Of a DNA stretch of 64,000 bases, positions 44,901 through 58,412 are shown piece by piece. The notes beneath the pieces were generated by a model, which was not told the origin of the DNA, ran no database searches, and saw only the letters and a program-made list of their open reading frames with translations. The translations under genes and the position numbers were made by a program. The DNA is from Membranipora membranacea (lineage: Eukaryota > Bryozoa > Gymnolaemata > Cheilostomatida > Membraniporidae). The number at the start of each line of letters is the position of its first letter. Position 1 is the first letter of the stretch. Location of the stretch: assembly GCA_914767715.1 (NCBI GenBank), contig OU612065.1:9982001-10046000 (forward strand). The letters run 5' to 3'.

Positions 44901-45750
44901 GATTTATCAACATTCAAGCCTCCAATGATTTGGAAACCCTGTCTAAGGGTTTTCTATGGTGCAGACTCAGAATCAAAAACCATTTTTATCCTAACATAAG
45001 TGGTTTTCAATATAACCCTCTTTCAGCAGGTTTTTCCTAAGCGGCGTGGGTTAAAAGTACCAAACTGGAGAGAGGACAACTCCTAATCGAGGCATAAATA
45101 AGAGCTCAGAAAACTGTCTATACTCTGCAAACTGATAGGATGATAGATCTTTAATATGAAACATTTGAGTGATTGTGTAATCTTTATACACAGAATTAGT
45201 CAAACTAATTGTTCTTTGTTGAACAAATGATTGCCAAAATAAATTTGTTTTACTATTACGCTGGGATCTCGTAGTATGAGCTGGGATGTATGAGTTTATT
45301 GTGACAGAAATTCAGATGACGCTATTAAAAAATACTCACATGCTCTTTGAAAAGTTGAATCTGTCGAGCTGTTTTCTTTTGAAACTGCGTTCTGACCCAC
45401 TCGTTATTCAAGAATGCATCAATGGCCTGGTCAATTTCCTGGTTTATCCTGTACTTTTCAACGATGACTTTCCACTCATCCTGCTTACCTTTCACTGGTC
45501 TAAACCTGCAAAAAATTCATCTTTTTAACATAAACATATTCAAACAATTATTGCAATTAATTTGGAAATACGCGCCAAGTTGCATTGATATAATCTTGTC
45601 ATAAAAGAGCACATACCTTGTGTTCATTTTATGAGTAGTGAAGTTCAGAAACGGATCAATTATCAGACTAGTACACAAGTCATCATAATCACACAGTTCC
45701 CGTGCAGTCATGCCAATTGATGGCATCAATCGTCCTTCAACTACCATCAT
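41975..45750 (-). CDS. KMT5B: Histone H4 lysine-20 methyltransferase, SUV420H/KMT5 family
   Basis: Seven exons, 1668 nt, 555 aa: 45750-45617, 45505-45340, 44397-44285, 44163-43977, 43805-43669, 43301-42970, 42573-41975. The N-terminal family region ([20 protein letters not shown]) is followed by the SET domain with [15 protein letters not shown] (substrate/SAM pocket), [15 protein letters not shown] and the post-SET zinc cysteines CECATC. The tail is low-complexity but keeps short family motifs: [26 protein letters not shown] and a final basic RLKRIKLSF. It dimethylates and trimethylates H4K20 in heterochromatin and DNA-damage signalling. Vertebrate KMT5B and KMT5C come from one ancestor, so the symbol is approximate. 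MITE copy 4 sits in intron 2. The gene is divergent from CAPRIN. Confidence 0.94.
44601..45121 (+). mobile_element. MITE family A, copy 4 (in KMT5 intron 2)
   Basis: Perfect tips ATAGACAGTTTTCTGAG and CTCAGAAAACTGTCTAT, with long arms and the same core orientation as copies 1 and 2. It is the best preserved copy at the ends and occupies more than half of the 942-bp intron. Confidence 0.87.
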
Positions 45751-47795
45751 GAGTGCTGTCTAGTTTGGACCACCTAAAAAATACAGCCAGGTGATATAAC
45801 AAATATATGCATTACTCACTTGAAAGGAAATAATGTCCTACTTAGAATTTTGATTTGACATTGGATTGAATTGACAGACAACTATTTTATGATTTTTCAC
45901 CAGTTCTCTTTGTATGAGCAACAAACACAACAGCTTGTGTTGCGAGCATGCCTTGCATAACATGATAAACAGATCGTGACATTGCCATTTTAATATTGGA
46001 AAAGAAAAAAAAGACACATCCTGTCCGATGTGTTTTCGATTAGTTCTGAACACCAGCCACATCCATCTAGTCACCACCTCTAAGGAAACGTCATATCCGC
46101 CTCACCATTCATATAACCAACGATCTAATGGTTGTTGAAATATGGGAACGTAAAATAAACAATATTTCAATTTAGTATTACAGCCTTGAAAAAATCTAGT
46201 ATAACTATTACTATAATACAATTGAGCAGAACTTCAGAGTTTCGGTGGGCAGTTTGAGGAAGTAAAAGTTTGGATAACTGGGTTGTCCGTAGCTAGAACC
46301 TGGCTTTTACCTCCCGACCAGGGAATTTAAATCTTATCATCCTAGAAGACATAATGTTTGTATAGAACTTAGGGTATTGGTTGTTGGTACGGTGTGCAAG
46401 ATCACTTTATAGCACTACAAGAGCGCTTATCTGGACACAATTCCTAACGAAGGAGAGGCCAAATCTCGGATCATAATAAGAGTGTTGCAGGGTGTGATAC
46501 CTTCAAATAGAAGTTGAACTAATGAATGCTGATAAATACATGGTTTTCACACGCTCCCAGGTAATGCTGCTATCGAATCAATGGTGAATGATTCATATAA
46601 AACACTCATAAGTGCTGTCAAAGGTCAATTTATAACTTGATTGATTTGACTGTGTGCACCGACTCAGGTCAACCCATAAAGTAAGAATGAAGTGCACTTC
46701 ACAGGCCTTCTGTAGTGTAGTCGGTGCAATTCCAGTGGCCGAGTGCCCCAGAGGTGGTTTTCTCTCTAAGACTCAGACTTGAAAGAAGATACCTTTGAGG
46801 TAGTTTTAACTTGTTATCATCAAGGCAAAGGACATACTATCTTACAACCATACCAGACTGGATCTAATCAAATAAATCGTAGATGATACGACTACAAACA
46901 CAGGTCCAGGACAGGACTGGTTGCCAAATTCTTGGACACTGTGACTCATTTTACTTTGAGTGTTGTGCAATGGACATGGACTGGTTATTAATTTAGTGCT
47001 GTCTGTGCTAACATAGCTTCATACATTTAATATAGTAAAATTTTATCTCATTGTCTTGGCAATGAATCTAGTCCAAAGTCATAAATCAAAGTAAGAACTG
47101 GAAGTGGAGTTAAATTCAAATATTATTCTCCTTGTTGTTGATTATAGATAGGCTGTCATATACATTTTCATGAAAGTGTCACCTGTGTATGGAGAGCTGA
47201 GTAAAATTGAACTAAGGTGATGAACAGGTGGACTAGTTCACTAACAGCACCATCCAAGAGCAGGTCAGATATACAATGAAGAAAGATTTTTTTGTGGAAA
47301 AATGTGGGAATACTGAATAAAATAATGATACTAAATTTCTGGAAATTTTAGGGGAAATTTGGTCATTACAGGATATTACTCCATCATAAAAAGTAATTAT
47401 AAAAAAATTAATTCCTTTCTTCTGAACAATATGAAGAATGTTTAAAAATCTTTGTATTTCAGTTTATATTCTAATTAATTTCTCTTTTGGAGATTTCTTA
47501 AACTTTCAAGGAAAATTTCCAAGTGAATGAATACAGCTATTTACCTTATTCTTTTTGATTAATAACTGAAAAATCATATTTTTGGTAAAATAATCCCTAT
47601 TCTGAACCTGAAACACTTGCACATTAAATTCAAACATTTCAGTTTAGCTGTTCACAAGAATTTTTAAGAGAAGAATAAATGAGAATTACTAAAATCACTG
47701 TTTTCATCTTTAAATGATTTATTGTCTTTGAGAAAGAGGTGAACTAATTGCACGTGAGGAAACAAAAAACAAAGACTGAGTTGCCTGTTGAAAAG
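45751..47795. other. Divergent intergenic region between KMT5 and CAPRIN
   Basis: No gene is supported. The sequence is AT-rich with scattered short open frames. Both genes are transcribed outward, so their promoters lie here. A fragment TGGCCGAGTG near 46739 resembles a tRNA A box but has no B box. Confidence 0.55.
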
Positions 47796-50700
47796 ATGCC
47801 TTCACTTTCCACAAAACAAGAGCCTGTGGTGGCTAATGATCCCACAGAATTCTCTAAGAGTATGATTGTGATGATGGAGAAGAAGATAAGAAATTTGGAG
47901 AAGAGAAAGGTAGTTACTGGAAAGGCATATTTCATAATTATAATAATAAGTTTAACCAAAGACTAGAGTAGAGTTACAGGACAGAATGAATCTATCGATA
48001 TATATATATATATGAACTATTTTGCATTTGTTATGAATGAAACCAGTACCACCTTGTTAACATGGGTTCATGAAGACAATAAACGTGAATTATTAACGGT
48101 ATAATTGCCTGATTTCCTGCTATTAGACCCATATATTGAATAAATATGGACCTTGCTTGAGCAAAGCTTCCGAGTATTATTTGTATTTTACTGTTAGTTT
48201 GGATGGACCCAGTCCAAAGACTGGGGAAGGACTAAAAGAAAACCTTGGCATGGCTCAATACCCTACTTACTTACTTGACTGGATATAGACAATTAAACAT
48301 TTTTATTGAAGTTCACCCTCCGCCCAGTTAAAGGAAAAAGACATTGTTGAAATTGGAGGTTGTTCTTTCTAGACACACCTAGAAACCATTACGAGAGTGA
48401 TTGAAGATAACCTGTTCGTTAACTTCAATCACTTGTTTCATCCTTGGTTTCATCGACCATGGATTCCGAATTCTTTATTTAATAACTCAGTAGACTAGGG
48501 ACTAATGGGCACCAACCATGCTAAAACAAAGGTACCCAGTTATTTATCCTTTTATTTGTGGGTTGGTGCCCTCGACATTGTCGATTTGCACTCTGAATAA
48601 TCCCATCTTGCTACCCAAACGCTACAGGGTAACTGACCTGCTTTTTTCTTTCTATAGTACGCTCTAGCTGTAGGGCCTATGGTGGAGCTGGCCAAAGGAT
48701 TTATAGATCAGAATTAGTCCATCATGGTCAATATTACTAGCATATTATTGAAACAATGGTGTGAAAATAGCATACATGTTATTCTCCACATTTGAATTGT
48801 TGATTGTGCGAAAATCCATTGCCATAGTTATAAGTATAAAATATTAGTTGTACCATTACCTCTCCAAAATGACTGTGCCCACCATATTATTACTCCCAAA
48901 TCAGGTATGTGTAAGCAGGGAGAATTCTCCCTGGTGTAAGTTCCTAAATTGATGAGAAACTTGTACAATTATAAAATTTATAATGATATTTTTAATCATC
49001 CAGGGTAAGTTGGAAGATTACCGAGCCAAGCAGAACAAAGGAGAAACATTGAATGAAGAACAATTAAAAGCAGTTGCTAAGCTGGATGATGTCCTATCCC
49101 AGATTGAACTGCTACAGGATCTCATTAAACAGTTCACCACCCATAGTATTGAGGTTAGTTTTAAAGCCTATTGTTCAAAGCCATTCAAGTTGTATGGTTT
49201 AATGTTTAAATCTACTTTCACAAATAAGTAGCCTGCATAGCTAGTTCAAATACCTATTTCTGTAATTAAATTATACACTTGGGAGCTTGAGGTCTTTATG
49301 TTTGGGTTTGTACTCATCCTTGTGACTTACAGACATGGAAACGGTAGTCACACATAAATCACTTGTGCCATTTCTTGTTGTTTTATGTTCTATGGTCGTT
49401 TTAAAGTATGTTCTATGATGTAGGTCGCAAAACAACAAAAGCGTCAGCAGAAGAAGGATAGATTTGAGCAGATAGAGAATGAGCGAAGGAGGTTCGCTGA
49501 TGTTTTGGAGCTTCAGAGTGTTCTCAATGCTTTGGGAGCTGAAGACACGAGGCAGGCGTTTGTTGATGGAACTGACGGTGCTGTGAAACTTGAAGAATCC
49601 GAGTTAAATCATCTGGATGAGCTCTTCAAGATCATTAACCCTGAGAGGGGTGTGGATGAGAGGTCTGTATGTTGGGGAGTTTGTTTAAAAATCGAAACCC
49701 GAATGTTATTATGATGATGGCTGTGAATGAAAATGTGGAAATATCTTACTTTGAGATCATAATGTTGAATAGCATCACCATCATACAGTGCATGAATGAT
49801 AGATTTCTTACTTTTTCAGTTTGAAGACTCAAATACGAACATCTGTTGAGCATCTGCAGTTGGTGTTAGATGCCCGAGACAAGAATGTCATTGGAACTAC
49901 TTACAAAGCCCTCAACCAACTGATCACAAAAATAAAGAACTGTTCTTACTTCTCGGAACCGAAAAAGTCATCGATCACTGAAGATCCATCTACAGCGGGT
50001 AATTCTAACATCCCATGCATTCATATTGAGAAAAAAATTACCATCTTTGGTGCTATCTGCTAATGATGTTTCTTTTTTGTTTGTATGTGTGTATAATGTG
50101 TGCTATGTTTCTACCCAGAGGGAAATGACACATCAACAGAAAAAGAGTTTGTGATGGTGAAGAGTGAGGAGTTACCACATGCAGACTCTGCTGAGGTACA
50201 GTCTTCCCTTCCTCCGGAGTTACCCCCACAGCCCCTGCCCACAGACCCAAATATGATCGCTTCTGAACAACAAGCCTTCCAACAACCTGCCGTCGTCGCA
50301 GAACAGCCAAAGACATTCGAGAAAATTGTAGAGAATGTACAGGGACGATTCAACTTCATTCAAGACTCTGAGATCGATTTGGATTGTGAGTGAATTCTTT
50401 TACTCCAATTGCTTACATAAATCTCGCAATGACCTTATAGTTTCATATCATAAAATCTGGTTCGAATGGTTAATTTAAATTGGATGTTCGATATAGAATT
50501 TGACTGCAAAACTGAAACTGAAAGTAATTGAATGCACTAAAGTTGACCCACCAAGATGTCCAGGCTGCACTATATTATCATGCTACTTGTTTATTCTAGC
50601 ACCGTCCCATGTTGATCCGGCTGTTGTATCTGTCCATCAGATGCCTGCGCAACAACAGTACCAACAAACTTCAGTCACCCACTCCCAGCAGTCAGGTAAG

Positions 50701-52560
50701 TTGACCTGACCATTTCTAGTTCACTGGCCTTGTCATCAAACTGGTTTAAGAAAACTGACCAGCATAGTAAATGTTTAGAAGCTCTAAAAGTATGGTACAT
50801 CAGCCTACATCTAGTCTTGATTTGCTAAGGAAACTTGATAAATGACAGTCATTGATCTTTATATATCACAACTACAACTGACGCTATTGGTCACTGGCAC
50901 ATGAGATAATTCATTGTGCCATATATATTGACCATGATGTACAAGCGAGCTGCCCTAAATAAAGAATTAGTCCAAGACTCATACCTCTGACTAAGACATA
51001 AAGTATTGTCATTGATTCCAGGCTATTATCATGTACCTATAGTGGATGGTAGTATAATGCCAATGACTGGTATGATTATAGGTTAGTAGGTGGATAACAG
51101 ATTGCTGTGTATGTTAACACTAGTACCACTGTGTGCTCAGTTAAGCCGCTGTTGCTACTTTCCTTTATATCACCTCCAACTGTATGCTAAACAGCTTTCC
51201 TTTACCTTGCACAGGGTTATGTTTGTTGTTTGAGTACCTTAACTCACCTAAGGTTTTATCACTGAGTAAGGATAATAATTCTCACTTTGTGGCTATATGT
51301 ATGGAAAAGTCTTAGGACATCGGTTTTATTCAATAGAAGGAAACGTGTTGAACCACCCCACTTTTTATTCTAGAATACCATTGTAACACAAAATTAACTA
51401 GTTCTCAGAGAAACAAGCAATTTAATTTTAATATTTCTATGTCTATTACTTCCCATCCCGTTTTGTGTGTATGTGCGAGTTGTTGATGCTGTTAGGAGTA
51501 GATAAATGAAGAGTACATTTTACAACTCATGACTTCAATATTCTGATTTCTGTTTTCTTAAAGAGAATCAAATGTACAGTCAGCAACAAGCTGCCCCTGA
51601 TGCTTCTTACCAACAGCAGCAATATAACAACATGCAGCAGGCAACATATCAGACACATGACGCTCCTAAGCCCATTCCACTACCCAGTGACAGTCAATAC
51701 AACAAGCCAGCAGCTGCCAACACTCATGCTGAAGATGGAGAACTCAATTTTGAGAACGGTCCCATGACATTTGAGTCAACAGCTCACAAACAGCAGCAGC
51801 AAGAACAATCAGGAAAGCCTAACCATATGGATGGTGAGTGATGATATACAGGCTATTTTGTTGTTGGAAGTTTTGGCAAACTGAAAATTGTGAATACTAC
51901 ATCTCAGCTGCGTTTTTGGGCTGTTTATGCGCATTCCAACTATATTTTTTATGAAAGCAAAAGATAGTCTCATAAGTTGACTCTGCAGAATCATCTACTC
52001 ATTGTTCAGATTATCAGCAGCAGCAGCAGAGAGGACCAGGTAGACGCGGGGGAGGTTACAGAGGTAATAGAGGTGGACAGAGTAACGGATATGGTGAGAG
52101 ACGAGGTGGAGGATATAACAATAGGGGAGGTTACAGGGGAGACAGGGGCGGAGACCGTGGTGGAGACAGAGGCGGGCACCGTGATGGTGACCGAGGTGGA
52201 GACAGATATGACTCGCCTTCTGGTAACGGTTATGGATCTGAGAGGAGAGGTGGACGTGGTGGATCTCGAGGTGGTGGTAAGTTATGCCAAGTTTAACACA
52301 GTACTTCACTGTAAGTCATTATGGACACAACCTCACTATCTAAAGGCAGTAGGAGACATGACCCTAAATATTAAACATTGCTTTGGTCAGAGAAGCAGGA
52401 CCAATCTTACCTCTTTTGATAATCTTTACTGGTTGTTTTATTAACAGGATACAGAGGTGGACCATCAGGAGGACGCGGAGGTCGCGGTGGTGGATCAAGA
52501 GCAGGCTACAGAGGTGGTCAGCAGAATCAACAACACCAGTCTGCATCTGCTCAACACTGA
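47796..52560 (+). CDS. CAPRIN1: Caprin, cytoplasmic activation/proliferation-associated RNA-binding protein
   Basis: Ten exons, 1755 nt, 584 aa: 47796-47909, 49004-49153, 49424-49662, 49820-49998, 50119-50385, 50600-50695, 51022-51081, 51564-51833, 52010-52276, 52448-52560. The helical homology region HR1 begins MEKKIRNLEKRK|GKLEDYRAKQNKGE, continues with FADVLELQSVLNALG, and ends GTTYKALNQLITKI. The conserved HR1-adjacent motif GRFNFIQDSEID is present (GPYNFIQDS-type in vertebrates). A Gln-rich linker follows, then a C-terminal RGG domain (about 26 Gly/Arg-rich blocks, e.g. RGGGYRGNRGG). Caprins bind mRNA and G3BP in stress granules and control translation. The open frame extends 16 codons upstream of the ATG without another ATG, so the Met at 47796 is the start. 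Exon 7 (60 nt, phase 1-1) is probably alternatively spliced. Confidence 0.93.
48397..48571. repeat. Two small inverted repeats in CAPRIN intron 1
   Basis: GTGATTGAAG (48397-48406) with CTTCAATCAC (48423-48432), and GGGCACCAACC (48507-48517) with GGTTGGTGCCC (48561-48571). Both are perfect. They may be foldback fragments or structured intron RNA; no family is known. Confidence 0.45.
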
Positions 52561-53982
52561 TCTACTGTCCTCTTATCTCGTAAAGCCTCATGAGCAGCCA
52601 CATAATACTTCTTATATACAGTAAAGAAAATCATTCCTCTTGTACACACACTACATCTGTGTGAGCTGTCAGTATGTATATACATAATACCTAACACTAA
52701 ACTGGCGGTAAACTCTCATGTTACTCGCAATGTACTATCAGACATTCAAGGGTTACACTCGGGGCATCAAAGAGGTGCTTCCCAGTGTAACACACTGTAT
52801 ATAAAACAGAGAACTCTGTGGAGGAGAGATTCTTTTCAACAAGCAACCAGTCTTTGTATTTCATAAAAGCGGCTGTTTGCCCCTAAAAATGCCCAAAAAA
52901 AATCGAAGCTCAGAATGAAAAAACATGAAAATTTTGTTTCTATACAAAAAGCCATCCTAATTTTCTATTAAAACTTTATATTGTTTCCTAAGGGCCTTCA
53001 AGGTCTTGTGTGATTTTTTGCTAAAAATGGTAAAATATCATGGTTATAAATAAATGTTACTGAATGGACTTACCGTTGTTCTGCTTGTTCTTGCATGCTT
53101 GTTATCCCAAATTTAATACATGGTCAGGGCTTTACAAAGTTACATAGGACATAGCATTTCCAAATGATGACCATATACATTGCTTAATTATTGGACATTG
53201 TTGGTACAGCTATAGGTGTATCCCAACTTTTCGATCGGTATATCCAAAGTCACAATACACAACTGCCTCATCTATCGTCTATGAAAAGTTACTATGCTAG
53301 CAAAATATAGGAATGCAAAATACCAACATTTTGTTGAATTGAAAGTAAATCTGTACCTTGCTCATTGCTGCTAGTGCAAATTCCATAGCCACTGTAGTAT
53401 TGGTAGAGTTGGTTATGGCAAAATAAAGCCAGATTTATTCAAAACTCCACTAGGATTTGTCGGGGATGCTGCTTTGTTTAAAACATAAAAATCCACTTTG
53501 ATATCTCTCGAAACAGGCTTCCTACAACTAGGTCTGTTATGAATACATGATGGATGGTTACTTCTGGAATAAAACAGATGCATTCATCTTCAGAATATTG
53601 TAATGTTATATTTTTAATCAAGCACTTAACATAAAAATGACACCTGAAATGGGGTGGAAAATCAGTCCTATCCATGACCAATGTGCTGTTTCATGGATAT
53701 GACTAGGTGAGGGGCTTCACATCAACTTAATGTAAAATATTGATATTGATTTGTAGTAGGATAAAAATTACATACAAAGAGGGGTACTAGTGGTGGCACT
53801 GCTGTTTGTTTGAAGCGTTATTAAAGCTCTTTTCGATAGAAAACGGGGCTCTGGGGAAATATTATGATCACTTGGCCTGTCGCTTGACTTGAACATATAA
53901 GGCATAGGATAATTTTTGCCCTACATGATCAGAAATAGTTCGTTGAGCAAATTGGTGAGGTCATGAAGGGTGATTGCTAGCT
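52561..53982. other. Convergent 3' region between CAPRIN and CIMIP2C
   Basis: Presumed CAPRIN 3' UTR followed by AT-rich sequence. Short open frames (for example 53478-53681 on the minus strand) match nothing recognisable. No repeat element identified. Confidence 0.55.
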
Positions 53983-56869
53983 CTACCGCCTCTCAAAGTA
54001 GACATCTCTTATCCTTCTCTCATGTTTGTCAACTGCATCCCGGCTGTAATGTGGGATAAGCGGAAGTCTCCTAGCTGAGTGGTTTATCTCGGGCAAGTAT
54101 ATGTCGTCAGTATGCTTGGTTGAGAGGATCATGCTGTTTAAAAGGGAAGGGAGATCTGATAACATGTCGGCATAACTAGCTCATGCAAGGAGCAAATGCA
54201 ACACAAACGGAAATTTCAGAAAAAAACTGAACCAACTGATGTAAATAAAATGAAATGCCATAATTTTATGTGTCAAAAGCCTTGGCTTGCGGGAAATCGC
54301 AATTTATGTGTCCATCAGCTGCGACGATAGTTGAGTTTCTGGGCTGTAATGGCAACTGACACTGTACACGAAAAATCATTTTCGATGGTATAGATGGACG
54401 TAACAAATTTATATTTTGGTTACTTTAGGTGAACACTGCGCACAATGTTATGAGTTTAACATACAACATATCTATTATTCACTGATTACCTTCATGTTGT
54501 AATAAAGCGATAGAATGTAACATAATTAGAAGGTGTGTGACTGTATTACCACTTACCACTGGTTTAGAAATGACAGACAGAAGAGAAGAAAACCGTTGTT
54601 TAGTGTGAAGACGACAGGCACAGCAAGCGTGGAACAAATAACACCAAACAGAGAACAAGAACAGCGCCAAGCTTCTGTTCAATTGCAAACATCAGCATAC
54701 ATAAAAAGTATTATAAATGAAACCACACAGACAATGATTATTACTGAAGATATGTGAAATTATTCTGCATGCACCCATCGATCACACAAGCACCAGAGCC
54801 TAAATTAGTCTTTGTTACAAAAATATTTTAATGTATGAAAATTAGCTGTCTGAACATAGCTAGCGCAGAACTCCAGCTGATAGCGTTATTGTGATGGCAG
54901 TACACCGAACAAAAGTACATGTTTGCAAAAGTTAGTGGTAAGCTGCAGCGGTCAGCCCCGTCAGTGCAGACGGGTTATTATATGTGGGACAGCCACACAC
55001 TTACAATGGTACATGGTCCTTGAATTGATCCTCCGCTCTTGTTGGCACCATAAAAGTTTTTGACCTTTGTATTGTACCACTCTGATCATTGTAGTGTTCT
55101 CTGTGGGACTGGCAACCCTACAAAAACATCTATGGAATACAGAAGTAGTTCAATGATGTAATACTCGGTTCAAACAGCCAATAGTGGGGCTAGCTCGTAG
55201 CTTAGATGTTGTTGTAACCTTGCACTATTACAAATCGTTGGTTACCCTTGAATTTTTGTGACCAAATAATTTTGGTACCATTTACATTGTAATGTGTTAC
55301 CATTCTATCTATGTGTTTCGTGCTACCGGGTCGGAAATAATTGGAAATGTTGCAACCATAAACATAAATACTGTAGTATTTATAATGTTGATGGTTGCAA
55401 CCCAACAAGCTTACCATGTTGAAACTGGTCAGTTCTCTGGTGCGGTCATAATGTTGATTCATAAGCTGGTATTGTGGTTGTGATAGAAACCTGTCCCTTG
55501 TTCTAGATCTATTGCTGATCACCAAACTTGGCTCATGAGTATAATATGTGGGGAAATCACCTGCAAAATGCAAATAGGCGCGCTGTGTAAGGCCTAATGG
55601 TATGCGTGCACCTCTGATGCGAATGTGAAACATGTATCATTAATTGGTCAAATATAAAGCAAATTCCTAACAGTAAAGCTCTGAGAACCCTACATGATGA
55701 AAATATTCACGGACTTGAATTTAATGACCTGGCCAAGAACTGTTTAATCTTGAGATTCCTCGATATATGCTGTCATGGGAAGCTTACTGCCAGCTGATGA
55801 TTAGTTGAACTAATAGGTAACGAGTTTCTGAGATTGAAATTTTGACATTTAAAAGTTTTCATCCTGTAAGGTAGTTTTAATCAGACTCCTCGGATAGTTC
55901 CAATCCCAGGTCAACGCACATGGTTCTAATTTATTGTTAACATACCTCCTTTTGACAGCGGGAAACTTGATTTATTCAGGCAAGCGCTTCTGTTATCTTG
56001 AAAGTATTTTCTTGTTTGATGTCCGTATGTCTCTCCATAATCATATTTGAGCGACGGCACACTGCCTCGATACCTGTCAATGTTAATATGGCTAAATTAA
56101 ACTTTGGAACTGTACCTCATTTGGAGACTTTATAGTTTGATTGCAAAAAACCTTCCTTTTATAGTCTCACAAAGCAAGGATATCCTTACGACTTTCCTTG
56201 CAAACGGATCAGGAGCACATTTTTTTATCTAGAATGATATGAGAGTAGGTCTTTCATTTGACAACTGCTTTCTGGTCTCTCTCAGCTAAGTGAGCGAGAC
56301 CGGTTACAGGTTTTTTTCCCAATTTACTCACTCCTTAACGGAACTATATACATTCTGGAGTGAACAATATGGAATCGAAATTGACTAGCCTTTAAAGAAT
56401 AGAAATTGAAAGACTATGTGAGCAAAAATTTTGAGTACAGTGATTACAATAAGTGAACTCTTGAAGTATTGATCACTATAGTTGAAAAAACTCTCTCTTT
56501 TATCCCATTGTAGCACTTGATCATAAAATGGGTGAATATACAGTTGCAGATGTTTAGCCCTGTGTCCCCAGCTCAACCGATGCTACAGTGGTAGAAGTGT
56601 GCCCAATAGAGCATCAAATTGGTCTGGTGGACACCATCATCTCCACACAGCCTAAAAATAGTGCCTGTATGATTTCAATCAAAAATTAATAATGGGAGAG
56701 TTCATTAGAAAGATAGACCTTCTAACTATGTGCTCAAGGGAGGCAGTGCAATGAACCTCTAGATATTTATATAGTGAAAGATGAGGCATACTTACCCTGG
56801 CATCAAAGCTGGTGGCACATATGCAGAGTTATGTGTTGTGATGAGTGTTCCTGCAGACCTAGTTGCCAT
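53983..56869 (-). CDS. CIMIP2C: Ciliary microtubule inner protein 2C (FAM166C)
   Basis: Five exons, 654 nt, 217 aa: 56869-56796, 56073-55946, 55560-55415, 55117-55005, 54175-53983. The N-terminus [20 protein letters not shown] is close to vertebrate CIMIP2C, followed by the family repeat [30 protein letters not shown], a [15 protein letters not shown] segment, an RTRDRFL motif and a C-terminal [14 protein letters not shown] (vertebrate QERKKRDCYFE-like) follow in the same order. Length compares with about 200 aa in mammals. CIMIP2 proteins line the inside of ciliary doublet microtubules. All intron phases agree and the ATG is the first in its exon. It implies this organism builds motile cilia. 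Confidence 0.92.
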
Positions 56870-58412
56870 TCTTCTATCTTGGATTTCTAACTCTAATATT
56901 AAGTTGTAATGGCACTTGGATCTTGGGACTGATCTTAATTGTTATTAGATATCACAAAATGTGTTGATGTGTGTACATGTGTCTCCACTTGGTTTTGTTT
57001 TGGATATCAATCGACCCAGCAGTGGAAAATAAGTAGCCCTGTTTCTTTTGTAGTGTTGTTGCTAGGGGTTGCTAAGGGCCTTATCACTACCAACACAGTA
57101 TCCGCATAAACTTTATTTGTATTGATGAGAATTTGTGTCCGACTCAACAGGTATAATTGTTGCAGCAGATTTTAATTTCAGAACATCCATGATATCCAAA
57201 AAATTGAACCATGATACTAACTTTCATATCTGTCATTCTAACAACAAGATGTAAAGCCAGCCCAGTAATCTGAGGTTTTTCGACCGAGAATTCCTTTTCA
57301 GTTTGGGAATTATCCTCTCCATCACTCAATTTACTTCTTTCCAACCAGGGAGAATCTCCCTGTTCCAACAGATAGCCTTTATATTTATATTTATTATGAA
57401 CTTTATTGGCCTTGATTATAACTGTGGCCCGTTTATGTCTGGTTGTGCAATTTAAAGAGTGGATTGTTATGGCCCCTCCCTTGTATGAGCATGTGCAAAC
57501 AGAAATGGCAAATGGCCAATGTGTCAGCTTTATTATCACAACGCGATTTATTAATATTACTGAGTGAGCTCAATGAACTCTCTCTCCCTTCAATGTTGAG
57601 CCCATATACTTATAAAAGTTTTTTCCCCCTGAGAATGTGGAAGAATACCTTAAAATCTGTGTATCAAGCTGCACGCTCTTGCTATATCACTCCGCCACCA
57701 CAGCGGGAACAATTAATCTACATGATACTTGTGTAAAGAATATATATATTATCAACTGCAGCTGAGCTTATTCTTCAGAGATAAGTCCCGTGCTGGGTGT
57801 TTCTATTATAACAGCATTTCCTCAGATCAAAAATTTACTCATAGATAGATAAATCCATCCATATGTACTCAAAAGAAAAGGTTCAATTTACATGTTTAAA
57901 CATATACTGTATTCGGCAATCATGTTTGATTTCACTACTAAAGAATAACACTGAGGAGTGTGTGGTAAAATAAGTTACGAAAAAAAACAGTAACATATAC
58001 TTACTGTCACATTTTTATGTCAGGTGTAAGTAAGCACAGCGAAAAATATCACAGAGTTCACATAGAAAGTACAGGTAGAAACAAAACTAGCAATAAAACA
58101 TTTCTCTCTTTCTTGGCAATAAAATTTTCAAAAAAACAAAATGGGAATTTATCGTGATGGCTGATCAATGGAACGTCTATTTCAAAAGATATTGGGTGTC
58201 AAAGCAGTGAGAACTAAAAATGAGCCTGCAATCACATTCCTCTTACAGTACGGTTTGCCTTATTCTAAGTAAAATTCATTATAGAGTGTTCAGATCAGCA
58301 TAAAGTGATCTCTAAAATCCTGAGGATCATGAGCTCGAGGCAATGATGAGCGTCCAGAGTGACTTTAAAAGTCTTAGAATTGAGCTGATAAAACATAATT
58401 AAGTATTGGTGA
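56870..58412. other. Intergenic region between CIMIP2C and the FAM135 3' end
   Basis: No supported gene. An open minus-strand frame at 57144-57539 (131 codons) has no recognisable domain and is overlapped by an equally long plus-strand frame at 57443-57736. It contains the likely CIMIP2C promoter just above 56869. Confidence 0.5.

Noticed and set aside
46730-46800. tRNA or SINE suggested by TGGCCGAGTG
   Set aside because: No B box within the expected distance and no cloverleaf fold.
57144-57539. 131-codon minus-strand open frame as a gene
   Set aside because: No family similarity, overlapped by a similar open frame on the other strand, no supporting exon structure.
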